A DNA stretch of 8,526 nucleotides from an uncultured bacterium (GTDB taxonomy: Bacteria; Actinomycetota; Actinomycetes; S36-B12): assembly GCA_903896585.1 (NCBI GenBank), contig CAITYI010000421.1:1-8526 (forward strand), given 5' to 3'. Below the pieces are notes generated by a model. The model was not told the origin of the DNA. It ran no database searches and worked only from the letters and a program-made list of their open reading frames with translations. Of this stretch, positions 1-6,223 are shown one piece after another. A program made the translations under genes and the position numbers. Every line of letters begins with the position of its first letter. Position 1 is the first letter of the stretch.

Positions 1-1815
1 AGCGGCGAGCAGGCTTTGTTCAAAAGTTGGATCGAGGGTGATCACGTGGAGGATTCCCTCCATGGCGGTTTGGGAACTGATTGCCGAACCCAGTACTTCG
101 CGAGCGGACTCCACGAGTGCTTCGGTTCCCTGATGTCCGGATCGGATGGTTGCCGACATGGCCTCAAAAATGCGAGCCAGGTCTCGGATCGCGACCCGTT
201 CTTTAAGCAGGCCCTGCAGTACTCGTTGGATTTCTCCAAGCGATGCCTGAGCCGGGGTAAGTTCCTCAACCACGGATGGGTGTGATTTGCGCAGTGAGTC
301 GACCAGCATTTTGACGTCTTCGCGCGAGAGTAGTTCAGCTGCATGCTTGCGCACGGTTTCCGCAAGATGCGTGGTAATGATCGAGGCGCGATCGATCACG
401 GTAGCGCCCATGAGTTCGGCTTGGCGCTGGAAGGCAACAGGAACCCAACGGGCGTCCAGACCAAAGACCGGTTCTTTTGTGGGCTCGCCGGGTAGTTCTT
501 CCATGTTGTCGCCAATAACAAGGACGTGTCCGGGGGGAGCCTGCCCGCGAGCCACTTCCACCCCGTGCAACCGGATTCGGTAGGTGGCCAGTGGTAAATC
601 TGTGTCGTCTCGCGTTCGAACCGTGGGGAGAACCAGACCGAGTTCCATGGCAAGTTTGCGGCGAAGGGCCTTCACGCGGATCAAGAGGTCCCCACCCACA
701 TTTGGGTCGACCAGGTCAATGATGTCGTAACTGAGCCCGAGTTCAAGGGCGTCGACCTGCAGGTCCTGGACGATCCCCTCGGGACTGTCCGGTAATGGCT
801 TGCCCGCGGGCAATTCAAGTAGTTTGGCTGCTCCCTCAAGAGCTTTTTTATCGGCTACGCCGGCCGTGCGGGCCAGGCGCCGTCCGATCAAGATCAGTCC
901 GCCACCAATAATGAGGAAGGGGAGTGCGGGCATGCCGGGAATAATTGCCAAGGCGGCGATACCGATTCCGCCGAATGTCAATGCGCGTCGCTGCACCGCG
1001 AACTGCTTCATGACATCTGAAGACATGTCCCCGTCTGTCGCGGCCCGGGTGACCATCAGACCGGTGGCCACCGCGAGCATGAGCGCCGGGATCTGAGCGG
1101 TTAAGCCATCGCCCACCGTGAGGAGGCTGTAGGTGTTGATTGCGTCGGTGAAGCTCATGCCTTTTTGCAGTACACCGATGGCCACGCCGCCGAAGAGGTT
1201 AATGATCGTGATGAAGATGGCGGCGATCGCATCGCCTTTGACGAACTTGGATCCACCGTCCATTGCGCCGTAGAAGTCTGCCTCGGCAGCCACTTCGGCT
1301 CGTCTGCGCCGGGCCTCTGCATCGTCAATCAAACCGGCATTCAGATCAGCATCGATCGCCATCTGCTTGCCGGGCATGGCATCCAGGGTGAATCGGGCGC
1401 CAACTTCAGCGACGCGCTCTGAACCTTTTGTCACCACGATGAATTGGATGACAATGAGAATGAGGAAGATAACCAAACCAACGATGAGAGATCCGCCAAT
1501 AACGAAACTCCCGAATGCTTCTACCACCGAACCGGCGTGACCGTTGACCAGGATTTGGCGGGTAACGCTGACATTGAGGCCGAGCCGGAAAAGGGTGGCA
1601 ATCAGTAGTAGGGCGGGAAAAGTAGCAAATTCCAGGGGCTTACGCACATAAACTGCCACGAGGAGAATAACCAGGGCGGCGGCAATATTGAAGGTAATCA
1701 GCAGATCGAGGATGACCGGGGGCAGCGGGACGATCAACATTACGATGACAAGGACCACAGCGATAGGAATCGCGAACTGAGCCCACCGAATTCTCCGCAC
1801 AGATGCCCCTGTCAT
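1..1815 (-). CDS. flhA: FlhA, flagellar export gate energiser (3' end outside window)
   Basis: FlhA forms the nonameric ring that couples proton flow to export and docks chaperone-substrate complexes. The frame is open without a stop from 1926 to the left edge, giving 605 residues from ATG 1815; about 80-100 C-terminal residues are missing compared with typical FlhA. Visible landmarks are RRIRWAQFAIP at the N-terminus, PLPPVILDLLITFN, RLGLNVSVTRQIL from residue 77, the FHIPEP region starting TKGSERVAEVGARF near 130 with DAMPGKQMAID at 145-155, and a cytoplasmic domain including YDIIDLVDPN and VIDRASIITTHL, ending LDPTFEQSLLAA at the edge. ATG 1815 has GGATGG eight bases upstream; an in-frame ATG at 1827 would add four residues. 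Confidence 0.97.
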   Translation of the reverse strand, partial: MTGASVRRIRWAQFAIPIAVVLVIVMLIVPLPPVILDLLITFNIAAALVILLVAVYVRKPLEFATFPALLLIATLFRLGLNVSVTRQILVNGHAGSVVEAFGSFVIGGSLIVGLVIFLILIVIQFIVVTKGSERVAEVGARFTLDAMPGKQMAIDADLNAGLIDDAEARRRRAEVAAEADFYGAMDGGSKFVKGDAIAAIFITIINLFGGVAIGVLQKGMSFTDAINTYSLLTVGDGLTAQIPALMLAVATGLMVTRAATDGDMSSDVMKQFAVQRRALTFGGIGIAALAIIPGMPALPFLIIGGGLILIGRRLARTAGVADKKALEGAAKLLELPAGKPLPDSPEGIVQDLQVDALELGLSYDIIDLVDPNVGGDLLIRVKALRRKLAMELGLVLPTVRTRDDTDLPLATYRIRLHGVEVARGQAPPGHVLVIGDNMEELPGEPTKEPVFGLDARWVPVAFQRQAELMGATVIDRASIITTHLAETVRKHAAELLSREDVKMLVDSLRKSHPSVVEELTPAQASLGEIQRVLQGLLKERVAIRDLARIFEAMSATIRSGHQGTEALVESAREVLGSAISSQTAMEGILHVITLDPTFEQSLLAA

Positions 1816-1859
1816 TGGGAAAACCATCCATGGGAAAACTTGCCATCCTGGCAATTGGT

Positions 1860-1886
1860 TTATCGGCCGCCCCAAGCCTGACTTAA
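1860..1886 (-). promoter_or_regulatory. Candidate sigma-28 type promoter upstream of flhA
   Basis: On the minus strand the sequence reads TTAAGTCA, 11 bases, then GCCGATAA. The -10 element matches the sigma-28 consensus at all 8 positions, the -35 at 5 of 8 (including AAGT), and the spacing is exact. It is in the flhB-flhA gap, and the predicted start near 1853 would give a leader of about 38 bases to ATG 1815. It suggests that flhA, and whatever follows it, can be transcribed separately from the upstream operon. Confidence 0.52.
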
Positions 1887-1898
1887 TGATTTCTGTGA

Positions 1899-1931
1899 GG
1901 CGGGATTTATTCCTTTGGGGCGGGATTTATT
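1899..1931 (-). repeat. Two-copy 13-bp direct repeat in the flhB-flhA gap
   Basis: The 13-mer AATAAATCCCGCC (minus strand) occurs exactly at 1919-1931 and 1899-1911, a 20-bp period. It lies between the flhB stop and the candidate flhA promoter, ending 12 bases upstream of the -35 element. The 20-bp spacing is close to two helical turns, so both copies would face the same side of the DNA, as expected for a tandem regulator site. No inverted repeat or T-run is present here, so it does not look like a terminator. The function is unknown. Confidence 0.6.
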
Positions 1932-1934
1932 TGT

Positions 1935-3035
1935 TTAATGTGGGATCAATTGGTCCACTTCACGGGAACTGTGCGTACCGGTGGGTGCCCCTCGGCGTTT
2001 CAGGCTCATGACGAAGGCCAGGACCCGAGCCACGGCCGTGAAGAGCTCGGTGGGAATTTCCGAACCCAGCTCACAGTTGCGGTAAATGGTCCGGGCCAGG
2101 GGAATGTCCTCCACGATCGGCACCCGGTTTTCTGTGGCAAGTTCGCGGATTCGGGTGGCAATCTCGCCGGCGCCCTTGGCCACGATTCTGGGGGCCCCAA
2201 GGTGCTGGGTGTATTTGATGGCCACCGCGATGTGGGTCGGGTTGACCAAAACTAGGTCTGCGGTGGCGACATCGGCCATCATCCGGTTCCGCGAGGCCTC
2301 TAGGGCCCGACGGCGAATAAAGGCCCGGAGCAATGGGTCACCCTCTGCCTGCCGGAATTCCTCTTTGACCTCGCGCATGGACATCATCAGTTCTTTGCGG
2401 ACTCGGTTCCTACTGACCAAATAATCCGCGACCGCGATCAACAATCCCGTGGCGACCACGGCCTGGACCAATCGAATCCCCTCAGAGGCGGTGATCTCGG
2501 TCAAAACTGAGAGTGGGAGTAGACCTGAGCCGAAAATGATTTCCACGGTTCGGGTGATGACCAGCCACAGCACCAAGCCGATTGCGGTGGTTTTGAGAAT
2601 CTGTTTGGCTAGCTCCCATAAGCCCTGGGTGCCCAAGATCCGCTTCGCATTCTGTTGCGGGCTGATTTTTCGGCCTTTGGGCGCGATCCGGGAAAGGTAG
2701 GGGCGGGCGCCACCTTGGATCCACCCAGAGATTTGCGTGACGAGCAGGATTACAAGCAGGAAGGGAATGAGCAGAAGCGAGATGGCAAAGACTGCCGGCA
2801 GGGCAATGCTGCCCAGCCGCTCCGGTGTTGGTTCGAGGGCAATGTCCGGGAGCATCATGAGCAGGGCCCTGAGTTGCTCGGTCAAAAGTTCGAGCATGAA
2901 TGGCAGCAACAGGGTGAGGGCGAGGAGCCCGGTCCAGGCGGCGAGGTCTGCCGACCGGGCGACTTGACCTTGTTTGACCCCTTCCTTAATTTTCTTCGGG
3001 GTCGGCTGTTCGGTCTTGGCAGCGGAATCAGCCAT
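1935..3035 (-). CDS. flhB: FlhB, flagellar export switch protein with autocleavage site
   Basis: FlhB is the export-gate subunit that switches substrate class from rod/hook to filament proteins. The 366-residue product starts KTEQPTPKKIKEGVKQGQVARS (residues 7-28, shown here as one family pattern), has four membrane segments (about 31-55, 75-105, 145-170, 182-205), the linker REVKEEFRQAEGDP (221-234), and the cytoplasmic domain with the autocleavage motif NPTH at 265-268. After it come GAPRIVAKGAGEIATRIRE and VEDIPLARTIYRNCELGSEIP, both typical. Nothing suggests loss of cleavage. The ATG at 3035 is preceded by GGTGAGG overlapping the fliR stop, so coupling is likely. A 119-bp gap separates it from flhA. 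Confidence 0.97.
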   Translation of the reverse strand: MADSAAKTEQPTPKKIKEGVKQGQVARSADLAAWTGLLALTLLLPFMLELLTEQLRALLMMLPDIALEPTPERLGSIALPAVFAISLLLIPFLLVILLVTQISGWIQGGARPYLSRIAPKGRKISPQQNAKRILGTQGLWELAKQILKTTAIGLVLWLVITRTVEIIFGSGLLPLSVLTEITASEGIRLVQAVVATGLLIAVADYLVSRNRVRKELMMSMREVKEEFRQAEGDPLLRAFIRRRALEASRNRMMADVATADLVLVNPTHIAVAIKYTQHLGAPRIVAKGAGEIATRIRELATENRVPIVEDIPLARTIYRNCELGSEIPTELFTAVARVLAFVMSLKRRGAPTGTHSSREVDQLIPH

Positions 3036-3038
3036 GCC

Positions 3039-3812
3039 TCACCCCCCGACAATTCCACGCATGGCATCAACGGATGAATCCGTCAGCCCGGCGATAACGG
3101 GGCTCAACTGCGGAATTGCAACACCGACCAAGAGCAGGGTGAGCCCGATTTTCACGGGGAAACTCAGCACGAAGATGTTGATGGTGGGAGCAACTCGGGT
3201 GAGCAGGCCAAGCCCAATGTCGGCCAACAGCAGGACGGCAATGATCGGACCGGCAATTTGCAAAACGGCGACAAAAGCCATGCTGAGTGCGCCGGTCAGA
3301 GTTGATGCGGTCGTACCTAGGTTGATGCCGCCGCTAATGGGCAAAATCTCGAAGGTTTTCATGAAGCCGGAAAAAAGGATGAGATAGGCACCGGTCACCA
3401 AAATCAACACGCCAGCCAGTAGTTGATAAACCCGGTCAATTACCGCAGCCTGTTGCTGCATCAGCGGATCGTAGGCGGATGCGAGGGAGAATCCGCTGGC
3501 AACGTCGATCAGTGCGCCGGCGGATTGAACGGCGGAAAGCAGAATCAGACAGGCCAATCCGAGGGCGACACCGATTGCTACCTGGATGGCGAATTGCAGG
3601 AGCAGGTTCACCGGATCGAGGGAGATTCCCCCTGAAGCCGCAATGGCGCCGGGAGTCATGGGAATGGCAAATGCCAGCCCAGCCATGATCCGCACCAAGG
3701 GAGGAAGGAAGCCGCCACCAAAAGGAGGAGTGAGCCACACCCACGCGCCAACGCGCGCGAACACGAGCAGATAGGCCATTATTTCTTCGGTGGTTACGCC
3801 CAGTTCAAACAC
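3039..3812 (-). CDS. fliR: FliR, flagellar type III export gate protein
   Basis: FliR completes the FliP5-FliR1 channel and contacts FlhB. The 257-residue length is normal. The sequence is almost entirely hydrophobic, with family features such as FARVGAWVWLTPPFGG (about residues 18-33), a VASGFSLASAYDP-like region before the QQQAAVIDRVYQLLAG segment, and the C-terminal LLADIGLGLLTRVAPTINIF pattern in which R, P and N are conserved. The start is a GTG at 3812, nine bases after the fliQ stop, with AAGGA upstream in a hairpin loop. The stop is 3 bp before the flhB start. Confidence 0.96.
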   Translation of the reverse strand: MFELGVTTEEIMAYLLVFARVGAWVWLTPPFGGGFLPPLVRIMAGLAFAIPMTPGAIAASGGISLDPVNLLLQFAIQVAIGVALGLACLILLSAVQSAGALIDVASGFSLASAYDPLMQQQAAVIDRVYQLLAGVLILVTGAYLILFSGFMKTFEILPISGGINLGTTASTLTGALSMAFVAVLQIAGPIIAVLLLADIGLGLLTRVAPTINIFVLSFPVKIGLTLLLVGVAIPQLSPVIAGLTDSSVDAMRGIVGG

Positions 3813-3830
3813 TCGGGATCCTTACCCGAG
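3812..3830 (-). promoter_or_regulatory. Hairpin holding the fliR ribosome binding site
   Basis: The minus strand reads CTCGGG - TAAGGAT - CCCGAG, a perfect 6-bp stem with a 7-base loop. The loop contains the fliQ stop codon TAA and the AAGGA ribosome binding site of fliR, and the last stem base is the G of the fliR GTG start. Ribosomes finishing fliQ would melt it, which would couple fliR translation to fliQ. The structure is visible; the role is inferred. Confidence 0.45.
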
Positions 3831-4091
3831 CAGTCCGGGAATGAGTGCAAAAGCATCGCGGGTGAAGGCCAACAGAGTTTGGACCATCCAGCCGGCTGCC
3901 AGCACCAGTGCGACTCCCACCGCAATTATCTTGGGGACAAAGGACAGGGTCTGGTCTTGGAGGCTGGTAAGTCCCTGGAAGAGGGAGACGGCCAAACCCA
4001 CCAGCAGAGCGGTGAGCAAAATGGGTGCCGCCAGCAGCGCCGCGGTCCACATCAGCTGCATGGCAAGTTCGACTACATATGTTTCACTCAT
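3822..4091 (-). CDS. fliQ: FliQ, flagellar type III export gate protein
   Basis: FliQ is a small two-helix membrane protein; several copies wrap the FliP/FliR channel core. The 89-residue length is standard. Two hydrophobic helices flank the conserved loop with LFQGLTSLQDQTLSFVPKI (about residues 37-55), the FliQ hallmark. The ATG at 4091 has an AGGTGA ribosome binding site that overlaps the fliP stop codon, so translation is probably coupled. The 3' end (TAA) lies inside a small hairpin that also contains the fliR ribosome binding site. Confidence 0.96.
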   Translation of the reverse strand: MSETYVVELAMQLMWTAALLAAPILLTALLVGLAVSLFQGLTSLQDQTLSFVPKIIAVGVALVLAAGWMVQTLLAFTRDAFALIPGLLG

Positions 4092-4099
4092 GAAATCAC

Positions 4100-4855
4100 C
4101 TACGCGTAACTGCCGACGACAGAGGAAATAATCAGAGCCCAGCCGTCAACCAGCACGAACAGCAGAAGCTTGAAGGGCAGCGATACCAGAACCGGCGGGA
4201 GCATGATCATGCCGACTGACATCAGGCCCGAGCTGACCACCATGTCGATGATCAAAAAGGGTAGAAATATTACGAACCCAATGATGAAAGCAGCGCGAAG
4301 TTCGGAAAGGATGAATGCGGGCACCAAGGTGGTCAGGGACACGTCCGCGGGGGTGGCAGGTGGTGGTTCATTTGAGACTTGCACCATGAGGGCCAATTCC
4401 TCGGGGCGAGTATTAGCCAGCATGAATTCTTCGAGCGGTATGCGACCTATGTCAAATGCCTGGCCAAAACTGATTGAGCCGTCAAGATATGGCTGAAGGG
4501 CATCGGTGTTCATGACTCCCAGAACGGGTGACATCACGAACAGACTGAGGAAGATTGCTAACCCCGCGAGTACTTGATTGGGCGGTACTCCCTGCAGGCC
4601 CAGCGCGTTGCGGGTAATGGACAGCACCACGATTATTTTTGTGAAACTGGTAACCATCAGTAACAGCGCGGGAGCAACGGCGAGAACGGTCAGCGAAAGC
4701 AGTAGCACGATCGCGCTGGATGGTCCCTCACCGCCGGTGAGGTCGGGAAGTTCGATGGTGACGGCCTGCGATGGCGTGGCCAGCGCGACACCGATCACTA
4801 CTGTGCCGAGCAGTGTTGCGGACAGGGCGAGGACAGCACGCACCCATCGAGTCAT
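4100..4855 (-). CDS. fliP: FliP, flagellar type III export gate protein
   Basis: FliP pentamerises to form most of the export channel with FliQ and FliR. The 251-residue protein begins with a cleavable-looking signal peptide (residues 1-31, ending TPSQA), as in many FliP proteins. It then has the FliP signatures MVTSFTKIIVVLSITRNALGLQGVPPNQVL, and later VPAFILSELRAAFIIGFVIFLPFLIIDMVVSS in order, followed by GMIMLPPVLVSLPFKLLLFVLVDGW (each family-typical, about residues 67-245). Four hydrophobic segments are visible after the signal. The ATG at 4855 sits in an ATGA overlap with the fliO stop, which suggests translational coupling. fliQ starts 8 bp after the stop. Confidence 0.97.
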   Translation of the reverse strand: MTRWVRAVLALSATLLGTVVIGVALATPSQAVTIELPDLTGGEGPSSAIVLLLSLTVLAVAPALLLMVTSFTKIIVVLSITRNALGLQGVPPNQVLAGLAIFLSLFVMSPVLGVMNTDALQPYLDGSISFGQAFDIGRIPLEEFMLANTRPEELALMVQVSNEPPPATPADVSLTTLVPAFILSELRAAFIIGFVIFLPFLIIDMVVSSGLMSVGMIMLPPVLVSLPFKLLLFVLVDGWALIISSVVGSYA

Positions 4856-5364
4856 GAGCGAACCGTCTTCTCGCGCAGAGTTTCCGTGAGGGCTCGCCAG
4901 GTGTCCCGAGAGAGCACTGAACCGGCAAGCTTGCTTTCGGACTGTGAGTGCTTTAGGGACTGTGTGTGCTTTAGGGAATGTGCGTGCTTCAACGAGGTGA
5001 CAGTTTCTTTGTCCAGAAGGTCCAGGTCGAATCCTGCTGAGTCTGGGGAGTCCATCAGCTCAACCATTAAGGAATCTAGTTGGACCGGCCGTCTTTCTTC
5101 TTTGATCTCAGGGGTTTCCGGTGGCATATCAATCACACTGAGCAACGAAATATTGCTATCGGTTGCACCGATCATCAGTTTTTTGCCGCCAACCTCAACG
5201 AGCAGCAGGCTGCCCTTGCGGCTTACTGGAATCTTGGACAGCACTTGGATCGTGCCTGAGTTGGTGGGGCTGATGCGCTTCTTCACGCGGGCGAGGCCCC
5301 AGATCAGGCCGAGGACAACAGCAAGTGAGAGCACAAACCTGAGAACGAGCCATACGGTATCCAT
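4852..5364 (-). CDS. fliO: FliO, flagellar export gate assembly protein
   Basis: FliO is a small membrane protein that helps assemble the FliP ring of the flagellar type III export gate. The 170-residue product has one N-terminal transmembrane helix (about 4-24), a basic stretch (RVKKR) and a compact domain with IQVLSKIPVSRKGSLLLVEVGGKKLMIGATDSN in pieces typical of FliO (core residues about 39-72). The C-terminal tail is divergent and holds three copies of a six-residue unit (SLKHAH, SLKHTQ, SLKHSQ; residues 124-141). The ATG at 5364 is preferred; a TTG one codon upstream (5367) is also possible. Neither has a clear ribosome binding site, and a hairpin lies just upstream. The 3' end overlaps fliP by 4 bp (ATGA). 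Confidence 0.88.
   Translation of the reverse strand: MDTVWLVLRFVLSLAVVLGLIWGLARVKKRISPTNSGTIQVLSKIPVSRKGSLLLVEVGGKKLMIGATDSNISLLSVIDMPPETPEIKEERRPVQLDSLMVELMDSPDSAGFDLDLLDKETVTSLKHAHSLKHTQSLKHSQSESKLAGSVLSRDTWRALTETLREKTVRS
4941..4994 (-). repeat. Three-copy 18-bp tandem repeat inside fliO
   Basis: Three 18-bp units lie at 4941-4958, 4959-4976 and 4977-4994. The first two differ at one base, and the third is more diverged. Because the unit is a multiple of three, it stays in frame and encodes SLKHAH, SLKHTQ and SLKHSQ in the FliO C-terminal tail, which is outside the conserved core. It probably arose by slippage and may vary in copy number between strains. Confidence 0.85.
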
Positions 5365-5372
5365 CAATTCAC

Positions 5373-5389
5373 TGATTCGACTTGAATCA
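5373..5389 (-). other. Inverted repeat at the fliN-fliO junction
   Basis: The minus strand reads TGATTC - AAGTC - GAATCA, a perfect 6-bp stem with a 5-base loop. Its first three bases are the fliN stop codon, and it ends 8 bases before the fliO ATG, in the place where a ribosome binding site would be expected and is not clear. It could affect fliO translation or slow 3' decay, or be chance. Confidence 0.4.
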
Positions 5390-6199
5390 ATCCGTGGTAA
5401 CGACTGAGGTCACTCGGAATCCGAACTGATCGTCCACGACAACAATTTCGCCGCGGGCCAGCAGGGTGCCGTTGATGAACATGTCAAGGGGTGAACCCAC
5501 CTCGCGGTCGAGTTCCACGATCTGTCCAGGTTGTAGCTGCAGCAATTGACCAATGGGCAGTGAGGTGCGGCCCACTTCAATCGTGACTTCCATCTGCACA
5601 CCGGCGAGGGCATCCATTTGTTTAGGGGTACTCAGCGGGTTAAAGGCCGGAGCAGTTTGAGCAGGTGCGGCAGCAGGTGCTGGTGGAGCTGGAGCAGCAG
5701 CAGGAGCAGGTGCAGCCGGAGCAGCGGCAGCCTCCGGCTCAGCAGGAGCAGGTTCAGCAGGAGCAGCAGCCTCAGTAGCCGGGGCGAGGAACAGCAGTAC
5801 CGCCCCGACAACCGCGCCATCTACCAGGAGCGGCACACTCACGTCTGGAGCAATTGTGGGTGCACCCGAAGCCGGCGCTGGAGCTCCAATTTCTGAATCC
5901 ATCACTTGGGACATGGAATCCATGGCTGATTCAAGTTCTTGGACCAAGCCCGCAGAAGTGGTGATGTCTGGACTCGCACCCTCGAGGAGCGCGACCATCA
6001 GATTACCGTTGATCGATCCTTCCACCGAGACAACGGCCAGCGAAGTGGTTGAGGTGATCTCAATGTCCAGTGGGGTGAGCGATGGTTCACCCGATGCGAC
6101 GACCGATGTCACGGATAGGGCATCGCACAATCCAGACATGGACATGCGCATCTGTTCCATAATGAGGGCCAGTTGGCCCTCGTTGTTACCAACGGTCAT
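5387..6199 (-). CDS. fliN: FliN, flagellar motor switch protein with long N-terminal extension
   Basis: FliN forms the base of the C-ring and docks export cargo. The SpoA domain occupies about residues 195-268 and carries the FliN pattern VQMEVTIEVGRTSLPIGQLL, LQPGQIVELDREVGSPLDMFINGTL and ARGEIVVVDDQFGFRVT. At 270 residues it is about twice the size of E. coli FliN. An N-terminal region (1-139) of alternating helix-like and strand-like sequence is joined by a very Ala/Pro/Glu-rich linker (about 140-186). The layout recalls Firmicutes FliY, where a CheC-like domain precedes SpoA, but I see no clear CheC active-site pair or EIDAL motif, so homology of the N-terminal part is inference. The ATG at 6199 is preceded by GGGAG at suitable distance. 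Confidence 0.93.
   Translation of the reverse strand: MTVGNNEGQLALIMEQMRMSMSGLCDALSVTSVVASGEPSLTPLDIEITSTTSLAVVSVEGSINGNLMVALLEGASPDITTSAGLVQELESAMDSMSQVMDSEIGAPAPASGAPTIAPDVSVPLLVDGAVVGAVLLFLAPATEAAAPAEPAPAEPEAAAAPAAPAPAAAPAPPAPAAAPAQTAPAFNPLSTPKQMDALAGVQMEVTIEVGRTSLPIGQLLQLQPGQIVELDREVGSPLDMFINGTLLARGEIVVVDDQFGFRVTSVVTTD
5642..5779 (-). repeat. Low-complexity Ala/Pro/Glu linker within fliN
   Basis: This stretch encodes about residues 141-186 of FliN and is built almost only of Ala, Pro and Glu, with many short GCT/GCA-CCT/CCG iterations. It separates the N-terminal region from the SpoA domain and is likely a flexible tether. Repetitive codons make it prone to length change. Confidence 0.75.
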
Positions 6200-6209
6200 A
6201 TCGACTCCC

Positions 6210-6223
6210 TATTTGGTTAAATA
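6210..6223 (-). other. Small AT-only inverted repeat on the fliM stop codon
   Basis: The minus strand reads TATTT - AACC - AAATA, a 5-bp stem with a 4-base loop that contains part of the fliM TAA stop. It precedes the GGGAG ribosome binding site of fliN. As an RNA hairpin it would be weak because every pair is A-U. Confidence 0.25.

Noticed and set aside
848..855. Exact GCCGATAA sigma-28 -10 element on the minus strand within flhA
   Set aside because: It encodes Ala-Asp-Lys in FlhA, and the region 11 bp upstream (GGCCCGCA) has no -35 resemblance, so it is probably chance.
1640..1846. Minus-strand 68-residue frame starting at ATG 1846, close to the flhA start
   Set aside because: It is out of frame with FlhA and overlaps its conserved N-terminus. 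The product is basic and Pro-rich with no recognisable family.
1890..1935. A terminator after flhB
   Set aside because: The gap holds a direct repeat, not an inverted repeat, and there is no T-run following a GC-rich stem.
2655..3387. Plus-strand open frames of about 140 residues across flhB and fliR
   Set aside because: They are shadow frames opposite clear flhB and fliR coding sequence; the composition reflects the antisense of hydrophobic helices.
4886..5407. Plus-strand 173-residue open frame with a striking Cys-rich CxCFRxC-like pattern
   Set aside because: It lies antisense to fliO, and the Cys pattern is the reverse complement of the 18-bp tandem repeat. There is no ribosome binding site or family resemblance.
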